Of a stretch of 17,221 bases of DNA, positions 1-10,235 are shown piece by piece. Source of the stretch: Haplosporangium gracile (Eukaryota; Mortierellomycota; Mortierellomycetes; Mortierellales; Mortierellaceae); the NCBI GenBank assembly GCA_015499985.1, contig JAAAUF010000878.1:1-17221 (forward strand), written 5' to 3'. The notes below the pieces were generated by a model. That model was not told the origin of the DNA. It ran no database searches and worked only from the letters and a program-made list of their open reading frames with translations. The position numbers and the translations under genes are program-made. How positions within the stretch are numbered: position 1 is the stretch's first letter; each line of letters starts with the position of its first letter.

Positions 1-15
1 CTCTCTCTCTCTCTC

Positions 16-66
<51 letters not shown>

Positions 67-67
67 T
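1..67. repeat. (CT)n microsatellite at the window edge
   Basis: Almost perfect CT dinucleotide repeat with a few interruptions (a CCC near 25 and an A at 59). It starts at base 1, so its true length is not visible here. Confidence 0.95.
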
Positions 68-317
68 ATCATCAAAAATGAAAAGGTACCTCTGGGCGGT
101 AAAACTGTAATAACAGACTGGACTCGTTTTTTTTCCAACACCTGCCTTCGTGTTCCCTTTCCCTTTTTTGAAATGACTCTGATGCCTCTGATGATTGGCC
201 CAGTGAAGGTGTGACCTGTCAGCATCTCTTTTTTTTCTTTTTTCTTTTTGTCCCTTCTCTCGTTACTCTTTCTCTATTGTCTATTTCTGTGTGTATATGT
301 GTGTTTGCTCACTCGTT

Positions 318-393
318 TTCTCTCTCTCTCTCTCTCTGTGTGTGTCCCTCTGTGTGTCCTTCTGTGTTTGTCTGTGTTTGTCTCTTCTTTCCT
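318..393. repeat. Compound (TC)n/(TG)n microsatellite
   Basis: A TC run at about 319-337 passes directly into TG dinucleotides, then into imperfect TCTGTGTTTG units. It is a simple repeat and has no coding meaning. Confidence 0.85.
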
Positions 394-645
394 GATGCCT
401 GCTTGTGTCTCTATGCCCTCTCGGTGCATCTACCTTCTTTGGCTCTCTGACTCCTTCTGACTCTCTGTGTCCTTCTTACTCTCTATCTCTCTGCCACTCT
501 CTGACTCTGTTTGCTTGCTGCTCTCGGACTCTCCCCCGATGCACCTTCTTCCACTAAAAGGGCTTCGATCGTTTTTAATTTTTTTTTTTTTGCGCTCTTA
601 CATGTCGCATGGTCCCCTCACTACTTGCGTCCACTATCCGTCGAA

Positions 646-718
646 CGTCGTCGTCGTGGTCGTCACCGCCGTTTTCTCATTCGTTACTTTTTTCCCTTCA
701 TCATCGTCGTCGTCGTCT
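646..718. repeat. Interrupted (GTC)n trinucleotide repeat
   Basis: Two clusters of GTC/CGT units (about 647-662 and 700-718) are separated by T-rich sequence. They resemble the GTC cluster near 3087-3104. The frames through them encode only Val, Ser or Arg/Arg-like runs. Confidence 0.75.
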
Positions 719-1000
719 TTTCATTCGTTATCGTTTCTTTTTTTCTCTTGTTGTCGTTCATCTAGCCTTTTGCTCTTGCATTTTTTTTCCACGCAACCTT
801 CTCCTCCACCTCCTTCTCGTTGCCCTCGTCAGTATCCTGCTGCTCTCTTCTCCTCTCCTCTCTCTCTTTTAATCTTGTTGTTTCCCAAACGCGAAAAACA
901 AAGGTGTTGGCGTAAACCTTGTACACAGCTCGTTTTCCCCTTGCGTCCTTTGTTTTCGCAATGTTGCAATGTTGTTTTTTTGTTTGTTAAAATCAAAAGA

Positions 1001-2519
1001 GCACCTTCACACAGAGAGAGAAAAGCGGGGTAAAAAAAGACTCATTACAACATGCATGGGCGTACTTCCAATGACAAGAGCAATGACAGGAACAATAGCA
1101 AAGGTAAGAACACGAATGGTGATAGAAATGGTAATAGGTGATAGAAAGGACAAAATGGACAGAAAAGGCAAATGGACAGAAAAAAAAAAAAGAATAAAGC
1201 GCCGAATGTCAAATGGCTTAAATCAGGGCTGCACTGTCCGGCTACATGTATCACAGTTAGTACCTTACCTTACTTACTTTTCCTTCCAGTATCGCTATGC
1301 AAGGGGTTGTTTGCTTTGTTTCTGCATAGTCATAGTCGGGTAGATTTGGGCTATTCATCTCAATCTTTTTTTTTTCTATTTTTCGTAGCAGATTGGACAC
1401 ATGCGGGAGCATTATTTCTCCTCGTCATTTTTTTTCTCTATACATCGACATCGCCCTTTTGACCCATGTAATTCATTCATTCATATCTGTACATTATCGC
1501 ATGACAGGAAAGTGAACGATCTGTGTAATAATTAAGTGGGTTAATACTTTGTGTAAAATATCGCAGAATTTCTTTACGGAGAGGCGGTAACTGATTGAAG
1601 GAGGTCAATGACGATAAAAAAAAACGGACGTAGTGTCTAGGGAAAAACGGCGTGCAGAAAGACGCGAATAAGGGCAGTTGTATCTGAGTAGATGTAAGCA
1701 TAGGGTTTTTCTTTTCATTTTTTTGTTCATGTAATAGAAAGTTTGAAAAGGTCTTGGTCGAAGGTAGGTTAGGTATTTGGTTAGGGTTATGTATCAGGTT
1801 CCATTCCTCCACGTCTCAGATCAGACCTTTTTGCTTTTCTAGGTCCATACCTTTAATTTTATTTTTACTTCCGGCTTACCTACACCTCACCTTCACCGCA
1901 GCCTTTTCATCGTCAACAACTCGACTGACCGACGCCGTGCTCTCCCGACTCGTCATGACTAGCAAAACATCTCCAGGTTTCATTGTAGTCGCGTTTTTTT
2001 TTTTCACTTTACAAAATTATTCAACCTCTTGAACATGTTGTTTGAATTGAATCCGTTGAATTACAATTCCTTTCATAAAAAAGGCAAACACCAATGAGGA
2101 CCACCTACCACGGAATCGATATCTACGAGAAAACAAAAAAAACCTCCCGACTTTTTTTTAGCGCCCAACGGTTTATGCAAGGTCTCTTTGTTGCATGGGC
2201 ATGGGCAGGGGCATCAGAACAAAAATAAAAGAAAGTGAACAGGGAGTGGGACATGGCATGGATGAAATAGATGGCATGGCCCTCTCTCACCATGTTTTTT
2301 TTCTTTGATTCTGCAGGAATAAAAACAATGCCTGCTAAATGCCAAGCATGTTTGTGGTGCGAGAGCAAAAAATGCGCATCATGGATCCCTCCTCCCCCCT
2401 CCCCCCATTAAGCCATCATCCCATTTCTTTAATTGAATGTCCTCCTCTCCTTCCCCTGTCACTTTGTGTTCAAAATCCCTTTCCCTGTTCTTTCTTCCTT
2501 GCATTGTGTCTCATACTTG
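1001..2519. other. Gene-less mixed region
   Basis: A purine-rich stretch (about 1005-1210, with an A11 run and the direct repeat AAATGGACAGAAAA near 1152 and 1169) passes into ordinary mixed sequence. Short frames (under 130 codons on either strand) have no recognisable domain. A short TTAGGG-like patch near 1780 is too small to be a telomere array. I see no gene, tRNA or repeat family here. Confidence 0.55.
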
Positions 2520-3140
2520 GAGGGACAAAGAGGAGAAGAAACAGAAAGAGGAAGGTGGGATGCAATTATGACAAGATGGTGTATGCGTCGGAGAGCCATT
2601 GTTATTTGTGGACAAACAACAAAACAAAAAGGCAAGACAATGCGAGAGCAAAAAAAAAACGAGGGCAAGCGAGCGAGCGAGCGAGAACAAAAAAAAAAAA
2701 AAAAAAAAAAGAGTAATGCTAATGCTTGCATTCACGCAACACAACAAACAATACAAAACAACAAACAAGCAGAACGAGAACCAAGATTCAAAAGTGCTCT
2801 TGCAACAGATATGCACGGTCAAGGTTCGTCCATCCATGGCGCCCACCCTGTAAAACTACAAAAAATCAAAACAAAACAAAAAAGTAGAGGTCGTTTAGAA
2901 CTCCACGAGTCTGAAGAGTAATGTGCCTTAGGTAAAAGAATACAGTTGCAAAATGGACAAACGGGTAAAGGGCAAAAAAGCAGGACTCGCTAATGCAAAT
3001 GCAAATGTAAACGCAAAAAAAGGGCGAACCCTGTGCACGTCGAGAGGCGGTAAGGGGGAAGGAGGGACATGGCCTCTGTTCTTTTTGTCGTCGTCGTCGT
3101 CCCTTATGAGCAAAACGCCGAGCGAGAGGGAGTAAGGAAG
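2520..3140. other. Gene-less purine-rich block
   Basis: The + strand is strongly A/G-rich, with poly-A runs, a GAGC repeat and AACAA/CAAACAA-rich sequence. Translations are Lys/Arg/Glu-rich on the + strand and Phe/Leu/Ser-rich on the - strand, which reflects composition rather than coding. Confidence 0.6.
2669..2710. repeat. (GAGC)n followed by a 22-nt poly-A run
   Basis: About four GAGC units (2669-2685) are followed by an uninterrupted run of A at 2689-2710. No target-site duplication or retroelement end is visible next to it, so I do not call it a retrotransposon tail. Confidence 0.85.
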
Positions 3141-3849
3141 AGGCAAAAGAAACTTTACCCTGTTTTGCTCTCTTGGTTCATAGTTCAGCCAATGGGCCAG
3201 GCATTTTTAGTCAAAGAGTAATCAGTCTAAGTGTTGATAATGAAGAATAGGATTGTGTATGTCTGAATGACCATGGAATGCCGAGGAGCTGAAATCTAGG
3301 GTGAGGAAAAGGGGCGGGGCTGTTCACAAAAATGTATTTTTGGTGCAATTTTCGGTTAGAGTCCCTCTCATCTTTTTCATCACGAAATGAATGAACATCT
3401 CTTTTCCAGTCTCCCATGGCGAATGAATGGCAGACATCGCCGTTCGTTGGCTTTGTGTATTTTTTTTTTTTGTCGGTATCCGTGTTGGAGGGAGGGTAGG
3501 TAAGCGATGTTATTTTGGGTTTATTATGTGAGAGCATTACCGCAACCAAAGCAAGCAAGGGAAAAGTAAAAACAGTGAGCGAGAGACCTTGACCTTGGAA
3601 TATGAACCCAGCACTGCAACAATAAGAGGAAGGAAGAAGGAAAGAAGTTTAGATAGGGAAGGAAATGAGGGAATGCAGGGAGGGATGATTCGTAGTTTGA
3701 ATCCCCGGTCGGTGGGTGGAAAAAAAACATACAGGCGCATCACACACGCACGCACGCATGTAGTGCTGGGAGGGGGGTTTTTTTTAATTTCGACAAGAGA
3801 TGGAAGAGAGGGTGGAGAGGGACAGAGATAACGTTGGCTGGCATTTTTT

Positions 3850-3900
3850 GTGTTTGTTTGCTTCAAACACTAACACAAACACTAACACAAACACAAACAA
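3850..3900. repeat. 12-bp AAACACTAACAC tandem repeat with adjoining hairpin
   Basis: Two exact copies of AAACACTAACAC (3865-3876, 3877-3888) are followed by a degenerate AAACACAAACAA copy. The repeat overlaps a 7-bp inverted repeat: GTGTTTG at 3850-3856 pairs with CAAACAC at 3864-3870 across a 7-nt loop. Confidence 0.75.
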
Positions 3901-4498
3901 ATAAACAAGCCCAAAAAAAAAATAACGGTCGAGGAGGGAGGAAGGAAAATGTGCAAATATGTGGTGATGGGTATATCCGAGTTGGACATCCCTCTGCCTC
4001 ATCCTTCTTTCTCCCTTTCATTTCATTTGAAAAAAAAGCCTATTCATATAACAGAAACAGAGTCGTTGGTTTGTCTGCTCTAACCAGGAAAGATAATGAT
4101 GATGTATCCTTTACACTCAATCATTCATTCATTCATCCTCCCCCTCGCCTCCCCCTGTGATTGTTCCAAATGAATGCGATGGTGCCTGAACCAGATGACA
4201 CCGAGTGACTGAATGACCACTGATCAGTTGTTGGATTGGCTCGTTAATGTCTGATGACTCGAGTGAGGGAAGAGTGGACGGGTGAGTGATGATGGTGTAT
4301 TTGATTGATCCAACGGCTGTAGTCGCTGTCTGCATTGTCAGTTTGATATCTATTTGCATTAATGTGCGGTGATGATTTGTTTTTGTTTTGTTTTGGAATA
4401 AAGGTACGAGAGGATGGTTGTTATTATTGAGAGCACATCTTTCGAGTGAAAAGAGAGCTTGCCACAAAGAATGTATATATGAATTTGAATGAATAGAC

Positions 4499-4523
4499 AA
4501 TGATGATGCCGATGATGATGATG
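4499..4523. repeat. (GAT)n trinucleotide repeat
   Basis: Short GAT/ATG repeat with one GCC interruption. It is non-coding as far as can be seen. Confidence 0.7.
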
Positions 4524-4640
4524 TCCACAGTGGTACACTCTTTCACACATCAACTAAAAGGGATGATGCTGCAGCCTGGTGACGATGTTTTGTTGGTCGT
4601 TTGTCGTTGTTCAATAATACTTTCTAATCGTTCCTTCCCC

Positions 4641-5460
4641 CTGCCCCGCCGCTCCTTCGTTCACCTCTCGTTCATTGAGCTTTTTTTTTTTTTTTTTTTT
4701 TCCAGTTCTGGGACCCAAAAAGAAAACAACCAAACAGGCGAGGGTAGGTTTCATTTGCCATTCGCCCATTTGCTATTTGCTAGATAGCCACGGACAAAAA
4801 AAAAGAAAGAGCACGCAACTCAGAGAAGAGAGATATTCCATAATTGGTACTTGTGAGGCATTCTTTTCTTTCTTAAGAGACTGAGACCTTGCCAATCGCC
4901 GGTCGGCCTCCCAATGGATTTTTTTATCTCTTCCTACTCCACTTTTGTAAAATGGTGCAAGAGTTAAGAGTAAGGGTAAGGTAAATGTACTCCGTTACTT
5001 CAGAAGGGCTACCCGAAATGATGGGACCCCGGTTCTTTCCCCCTCCCCTATCCCTCTCCCTCCATTGAGCACAAAAAAAGTAAGAGCATAACAAGCTGCT
5101 TCTCATAATGCTCCACTTTTGCTTTGTCTCTCCCTCTTCCTTCTTCGCTATCCCTTTTCGCCTTTCGCTCTTTTTACGACCTGTCCACTATATGACTAAC
5201 TTGCATTACTGATACCATTGGGTACACAGCCAGAATCAGCTAGCCTGAGGTAGCCAGTTTTACATGTCTTTTTTTCTTTTTCGTTGTCCACTCACGTTTC
5301 TCTTCTGCTCTCGCTCCGACGACAAAACCCCGTTTCTGAGAGAAGAACCCTTACCATTCTCCTCTCTCTCTCCTCTTACCACTCTTTCGCTCTGGCTCTC
5401 TAAAGTTGCTCCACTTCCCCCTTGTTTGATATGATATCTGATGAATTATAAAATACACAT
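4641..5460. other. Gene-less pyrimidine-rich block
   Basis: T/C-rich on the + strand, especially 5100-5400, with a T21 run at 4681-4701 followed by CCAG, which looks like a splice acceptor. No downstream exon with a usable donor and reading frame was found, so the acceptor is not called. Confidence 0.5.
5039..5060 (-). other. Putative G-quadruplex motif (minus strand)
   Basis: Four C-runs on the + strand (5039-5043, 5045-5048, 5052-5054, 5058-5060) are separated by loops of 1, 3 and 3 nt. The minus strand therefore fits the strict G3+N1-7 rule. No gene nearby gives it a role. Confidence 0.7.
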
Positions 5461-7130
5461 CCAATGCTACATACCCCTACCTCTTTTCAAAACGTCATGT
5501 GTTTGTAGAATAAAAAAAGCTCAATGTAAGGGAAGGTGGGATAGAGAAGAACGAAGAATGAAAGTAAATAATTGAGAGCGGCCACTGGACTATGTTTGTT
5601 GCATTGTTTGTTGGATCCAAAAACCGTTAATACCAGAACAAGCTCTCGTCGTTATTGTTTTGGGCTTGCCTGCCTCCAACATGGCGACAAATAGGGGAAG
5701 GCGGTAGGTGGGTGCTGATTGTTTGTGAAATGACGGACAAAACGGAGATTACAATCTCAATTGGTACATTGGGAAGCAATGAGAGCGAGAGACACGTCCA
5801 AATCAATATGGGTCATGTAAAGTTAAAGCGAGCAGAGGCAGGGGTAAAGAAGGGTGACAGGGTGTGAAGGGTGAAGGGTTGTGAAGGGGAAGTAAGGGCA
5901 TAAAAAATACCAGGAATAGGCCCCTAATCGCATCACTATTTTTTCATTTTTTTTTTTTTTTTTTTGTTCGTCCGACAATTCACTCTCGCTGACTGCAGCC
6001 TTTATCTCTTCAGTTAGTCAATCCGTCATTTGCTTTTGGAGATGATAGAAAGAAGGAAAAAAGGAAGGAAGGATTGAACAGAAGTAAGGGGAAAATGCAG
6101 AATGAGCGAGTTAGAGAGGGGAAGGAGGGAAAGAAGTAAGGCTCGGAGATTCTTCTCACTTCACTCGTCTCCTCATATTCTCCCAGCTAATTCTTATCCT
6201 TTTGCTCCATCACTCCCTCCTCTTCCTTGTTTCTCTTTTTTACTCTATCTCTCTCACTCCAGTCAGCCTGAGCTTTAAAGCCCACCACCTTGTCGCCATG
6301 CCTGACCCGAAGATAGGGCTGCAGCTTTGGTTTTTGAGCAACAAAGGTAAAGGTAGCTCTCTTTCAGCTTTTTAGCGAATGAAACGATTAAGCGACTGTT
6401 GCAAAAGAAAAAAATAAATAAAAATATAGTCTCGATAGGGTACCATTACCAAAGAAGAAAAGCTGAGATAGGAGTAGTAACCACGACTCTGTTGTTTACA
6501 ATATGTGTGTGATTTCTATTCAATCGCAACGCATTTCCAAAAGAAAAAAAAGAAGGAAAAAAACACGCGCCCATCAACGTAGGGAAGGAAGCATTACTAT
6601 CAATTGCGTTTGTTCTCTTCTTTGGCCCTGCAGTAAGAAGTGCTCTTCTGAGAAAAGGAGGGGGGAGGGTGAGGACAGGGGGAAGAACTATGCACAATGC
6701 AAAATGTTCGTTGGCTGTCCTGTTCTCTTCATCGTTCATTCTACCCGTCCTGTGCCCTGCGCTGGTCTTATGGACTACATGGATAACAAACAAAGGAGAC
6801 AAACACGCAGCATACACACACACACACGAAGAAAGAAAGAGCAAATGCATCCAGGGGTGAGGGGTGGTCGGAGGAAAAAGGAAGGAGAGGTTTTCAGGGG
6901 ATAATGCAAGTCTTGGATAGGTTGGATTTTTTGATCGCCTAACACCCACATCCAAACATACATGGACGCATAGTTGCATCCACACAGATGTGTGCATTGT
7001 TATTGACATTTTGAATAAGATTGATTGCATTATTCGTTCTTGTTCAAGGAAAGATGTCTCCTTTGTGCACCCTTTTGTATTCATGCTGTGTATGTTCTGT
7101 TCTTATGTCGTTTCCGTTCTTTATCACCCT
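5461..7130. other. Gene-less mixed region
   Basis: Mixed and purine-rich DNA with a G-run cluster (listed separately), a T19 run at 5947-5965 and an (AC)7 tract near 6814-6827. A more balanced patch at 6260-6380 has a 25-codon + frame (6298-6375) with no recognisable features. The longest frame outside the zinc-finger gene, 212 codons on the minus strand (6446-7084), has no domain and runs through simple repeats. Confidence 0.5.
5841..5898 (+). other. Putative G-quadruplex cluster with seven G-runs
   Basis: Runs of three or four G start at 5841, 5852, 5860, 5869, 5876, 5886 and 5896, with loops of 7, 5, 6, 4, 7 and 6 nt. Every set of four neighbouring runs satisfies G3+N1-7. Part of it is built from a GTGAAGG unit at 5864, 5871 and 5881. 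Confidence 0.75.
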
Positions 7131-7770
7131 TTGTGTTCAATAAAAACAAATATCAAGAAGAAGCTAAAAAGAAGTGGCAGACAGCACAAATGGCCATTAC
7201 AAAAAGAAAGGGTGGCAACTAAGGAAAAATAACTGTAATCGCCAGTAGCGAGGATACAAATTGTTGGCATTGGAGAGTAAACGACGGTCGCTGAAAAGAA
7301 GACAGGAAACAGGAAATAAAAAAGAAAGTCCAGAACTGGAACAAGGAAAACAAACAAACAAACAACAAACGACAACAAACAAAAAAAACCTAAAGGGCCT
7401 TGGACTAGGAACGAGGAGACAGACAGGTAGAAAAGGAGGACCGAGAGTCAAGTCGACGATGTTGTTGTTGATGCTGTTGAAAAAGAAGGAGACAAAAAAA
7501 AAAAAAAAAAGGGCCAAAGGGTGAAAAAAGATAAGCTTACTTAGACGATTTGTTTGTCCATCCTCTTCTCTCTTGAACTCACTCGAAGAAAACGAGAGAG
7601 TAGGTGAAGTGGGAAAGAGAGAGAAAAAAAAGGGGATGGAGAGGCAGAAGGACGCATACAGGGCATGCATTCAGTTGCACATCAGGAAAAAAAACAGAAA
7701 GAAGAAAATATCAAGGTCAATGGTGTAGTCGACAAGGAGACAAAAAGTAAACGAGATGAAAAAACAGATA
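7131..7770. other. Gene-less purine-rich block
   Basis: Strong A/G bias on the + strand, with several GAAAGA/GGAAG stretches, a CAAA/CAA repeat (about 7347-7388) and an A14 run near 7494-7510. Frames are Lys-rich on + and Phe/Leu/Ser-rich on -. Read on the minus strand this resembles the CT-rich leader of the zinc-finger gene, but I find no convincing minus-strand gene below it. Confidence 0.55.
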
Positions 7771-8841
7771 TTCAGGGTTTATTGCTTTGTCCTCCTTCCT
7801 ATACAATTCGTTCTAGGAAGGAAGGACGCCTTCAATCGACAATTGAATCGGTCGCCTTCTCCCTTTCCCTTCGTTCCTCCTGCTCCTGCTATCCTTTTTC
7901 TTTGCGAGTATCTGTGAGTGTCCTCACAATTACACTCTCGAAATTGCGCTCTGAATGATCTCATCCAGGATCGACATTGTTGCTCACCGACGAAATTCTT
8001 ATCCTTACCACCCTTACAAACAACTTCGTTTTTTCTCTGCCCTATCTCCTTTTTTTGTTCTGGCTGTCTCTCTTTTCAACAATCACCATTCCTTCTTACT
8101 CACACTTCTCTTGTCTCTCATTCTCCTCATACACACTTGCAGCCAGAATGACGAGTTGACTCCCCGCTTTTAAGTTTCTTTTTTATTTCGTCGATCCGCA
8201 GAAAGAGATAAGACCGTGAATGTCTAGAACAAGATGTAGACCACCTCCAAAAAAAAAACTCAGTGTTAGGATGGAATTTGAACGGCTATGTCGTTCGCTG
8301 CCACTTTTCTGAAATAAGCATAGATACTTGGAGATACAACTCCCCTCTGATTGGGCATGTCCATCGTTATGTCAGGGACCAAAAAAAGTCAAAATAGAGA
8401 AGTACTTCTCATGAAGCTCACCGCGACAGAAAAAAAAGGGTAGACGGAGATAAGAAAGAGTACATTGAGAAGAAGAGGTGCTTTTGAAAAAAAAAAAAAC
8501 GATTGAATTCAGTTCAGAAAAGGGGAGGCTTGTGTGATCGTGAAAGGGATGGTAGGTAGTTAAGAGACATGAATGTCGAAGAGAGAGGAAGGAGAGGAGA
8601 AAGAGGATAGAAAAGGAGGATGATGTGCAAAAGTAGGAAATCAATTATCGTCATGGAATGGTTGGCTGTCTGATGGATAGCTAGTTGCTGGCTGGCTGAC
8701 TGGTTAAGTATAGTTAATAATGACTATGGATGTCGAATAGACGACATGGCCCACACATTGTCGGTCCTGAATGAAGAAGTAAGGACGGCAATCATCAAAA
8801 ATAAGAAAGAGAGAGAGACAGTATTTAGGATTAATATGAGA

Positions 8842-8855
8842 GAGTGAATTCACTC
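8842..8855. repeat. 14-bp perfect palindrome (EcoRI-centred)
   Basis: GAGTGAATTCACTC equals its own reverse complement. A related GAGTGAG word follows at about 8870. It could be a dimeric factor site, but no target gene is visible close by. Confidence 0.6.
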
Positions 8856-9131
8856 GCAATGCAAAAGGAGAGTGAGTAGTGAGCATTGTGCAGTGCCATG
8901 TTTTCCTTTTGCTCATAGCCTGTCGGTACTGTATGTATTGTCTCGCTTTTCCCCCTTGTGTACTCATTGCTGGCGTAGATGCAATATATACCAGTACTTA
9001 TTACTGACTGGATCATTGCCATTGAGAAGGAATAACATGGTAGAGGATGTTTCTTTCTCATTTTATTCATTTCATCCATTACACCCATTCCTTCATATCC
9101 CCTATTTCGCATTAAAACAAATGATATATTT

Positions 9132-9157
9132 TCTTCTTCGTCTTCGTCTTCGTCTTC
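9132..9157. repeat. (TCTTCG)n hexanucleotide repeat
   Basis: Three full TCTTCG units (9135-9152) are followed by a partial TCTTC. The minus-strand frame reads as Asp/Glu repeats, a composition effect. Confidence 0.8.
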
Positions 9158-9802
9158 ATTATCGTCGTTGGCTTTTGGCGTTTTTTTTTTGCTGCCAGGG
9201 TTTTTTGTGTCAAGGATGAGCGTGTACAAACAAGTCAAGCACATAAGAATAAAATGCTTCTTTCCCCACTCTCCACCTTCCCTCTTCTTCTTTCCTTCAA
9301 CCTTTTTTTTTCTCATCCACCTTTAACACATACCCCAGTGTCATCATCACCATTACTTTCTGTCCCTGTTTTCTTATTTTAACTCTTTTTTTACTTCTTC
9401 TCGTCTCGTCTCTTCTTCTCTTCTCTCTCCTTTTCTTCTCTTCTCTCATCTAATCTTCTCTCCCTCTCTCTCTCTCTTTCTCGTGTTTTCATATACGCCA
9501 CTCTCCATCACTTGATTCAGTACTCCAATACCTGTGTTTTACGCAACTCACTTACGACAGTATCCCTCTTCTTAATACCCTTCCTTCTCCATCCAAGCAC
9601 CTTTGACTCTCTACAAGACGTCTATCCTACTTGATCGCTCATTCACCTTCTCTTTCTGAACGTTCTCACTCTCATATATACTCACTCTTCTTGGGTATTT
9701 ACTTGTGTGCGTGTGTGTTTGTGTTCACTGTTCAGTTCTGTGTACTTGTATATTCTGTGCATCTATCTCTCTTTATTCTTTTGTACGTTGTTCACTTCTG
9801 TG

Positions 9803-9811
9803 TATATATAG
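9803..9811 (+). promoter_or_regulatory. TATA-box candidate
   Basis: TATATATAG fits the TATAWAWR consensus and stands out in a T/C-rich stretch. If used, it would give a leader of about 800 nt or more before the ATG at 10681. A second TATATA word lies at about 9674. Choosing between them needs transcript 5' ends. Confidence 0.3.
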
Positions 9812-9858
9812 GGCGTATACCTGCCTTGCTTTCCCCCCTCTTTTCTCTTTTCTTTTTT

Positions 9859-9890
9859 CTTTCTTCCTTTCTTCCTTTCTTCCTTTCTTC
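9859..9890. repeat. (CTTTCTTC)4 tandem repeat
   Basis: Four exact 8-bp units (9859, 9867, 9875, 9883) lie within the CT-rich leader/promoter, about 50 bp after the TATA candidate. Confidence 0.85.
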
Positions 9891-10202
9891 CCTTCTTCCT
9901 CTTTTCCCCTCCTCGTAAACCATCATTTGTATTCATTCATTTCCTATTTCGATTCATTCGCATTTTTCATTTAAATTTCATTCTCAAATTCATTCAGTTA
10001 TTCACGCCCGCTTCTTCATCCTCCTATTTAATCGTCCGCCCTTTTTTTTTTTTTTTTTGTTTGTTCTCTCCTCTCTTGCATTTCTTTTCTCTCTTTCCCT
10101 CTCTCTTTCTCTTTTCCCTTGTAACCACTGTTCCTTCGTAACAGTCCTTTTCCTTCCTTCTCTCTTCGCTTTCTCCATTCCTCCTTCTTCATTCCCCATT
10201 TC

Positions 10203-10235
10203 ATGTCCATGACCATTACTTGTCGTCTTCATTGA
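10203..10235 (+). other. Possible upstream ORF (10 codons)
   Basis: The first ATG in the presumed leader opens a 10-codon frame (MSMTITCRLH) closed by TGA. A second minimal one, ATG CCC TGA, lies at 10383-10391. Both end well before the main start. They matter only if this region is in the mature mRNA. Confidence 0.25.

Larger units (their letters stand above)
68..1000. other. Gene-less pyrimidine-rich block
   Basis: The + strand is dominated by T and C, with runs of CTCT, TGTG and GTC. Open frames here (for example 188 codons at 467-1033) translate to Ser/Leu/Phe/Cys-rich low-complexity protein, as expected for any T/C-rich DNA. No domain, splice-supported exon or RNA gene was recognised. 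It could be the CT-rich promoter or leader of a gene, but no credible start follows it. Confidence 0.6.
3141..4640. other. Gene-less mixed region with simple repeats
   Basis: Mixed composition. It holds a CCAAT box-like word (3190-3194), a GC-box-like GGGGCGGGGC (3311-3320), ATTC repeats near 4122-4136 and GAT repeats near 4499-4523. The least repetitive part is 4140-4500; its 123-codon minus-strand frame has no recognisable domain. Without a supported start or exon nearby, the CCAAT and GC words cannot be tied to a promoter. Confidence 0.5.
7771..9240. other. Gene-less region with alternating strand bias
   Basis: A T/C-rich part (about 7780-8180) flips to an A/G-rich part (about 8200-8640) and then to mixed sequence. 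It contains a 14-bp perfect palindrome at 8842-8855 and a TCTTCG repeat at 9132-9157. No gene, tRNA or mobile element was recognised on either strand. Confidence 0.5.

Noticed and set aside
467..1033. 188-codon + strand open frame
   Set aside because: The translation is Ser/Leu/Phe-rich low complexity made by CT and GTC repeats; no domain, and no splice or promoter context.
1765..1790. Telomere-like GGTTAGGGTTA
   Set aside because: Only one TTAGGG unit; too short for an interstitial telomere array.
2689..2710. Poly-A run as a retrotransposon tail
   Set aside because: No target-site duplication and no reverse-transcriptase or SINE-like sequence before it; similar A and T runs occur throughout.
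3690..3712. tRNA T-arm-like GTTTGAATCCCC
   Set aside because: No acceptor stem, anticodon arm or D arm can be paired around it.
7197..7670. 157-codon minus-strand frame
   Set aside because: Phe/Leu/Ser-rich product of a purine-rich + strand; other frames there are open as well, as expected from composition.
8889..8915. Weak likeness to the 5' end of U4 snRNA (AGCATTGTGCAGTG)
   Set aside because: The match breaks down after about 14 bases, and no U4 stem or Sm site follows.
8831..9316. 161-codon minus-strand frame with an Asp/Glu run
   Set aside because: The acidic run is just the TCTTCG repeat read backwards, and the rest has no recognisable feature.
9653..9666. Heat-shock-element-like TTCTGAACGTTC
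   Set aside because: Spacing between the units is one base short of the regular 5-bp pattern, and it is a single occurrence in T/C-rich DNA.
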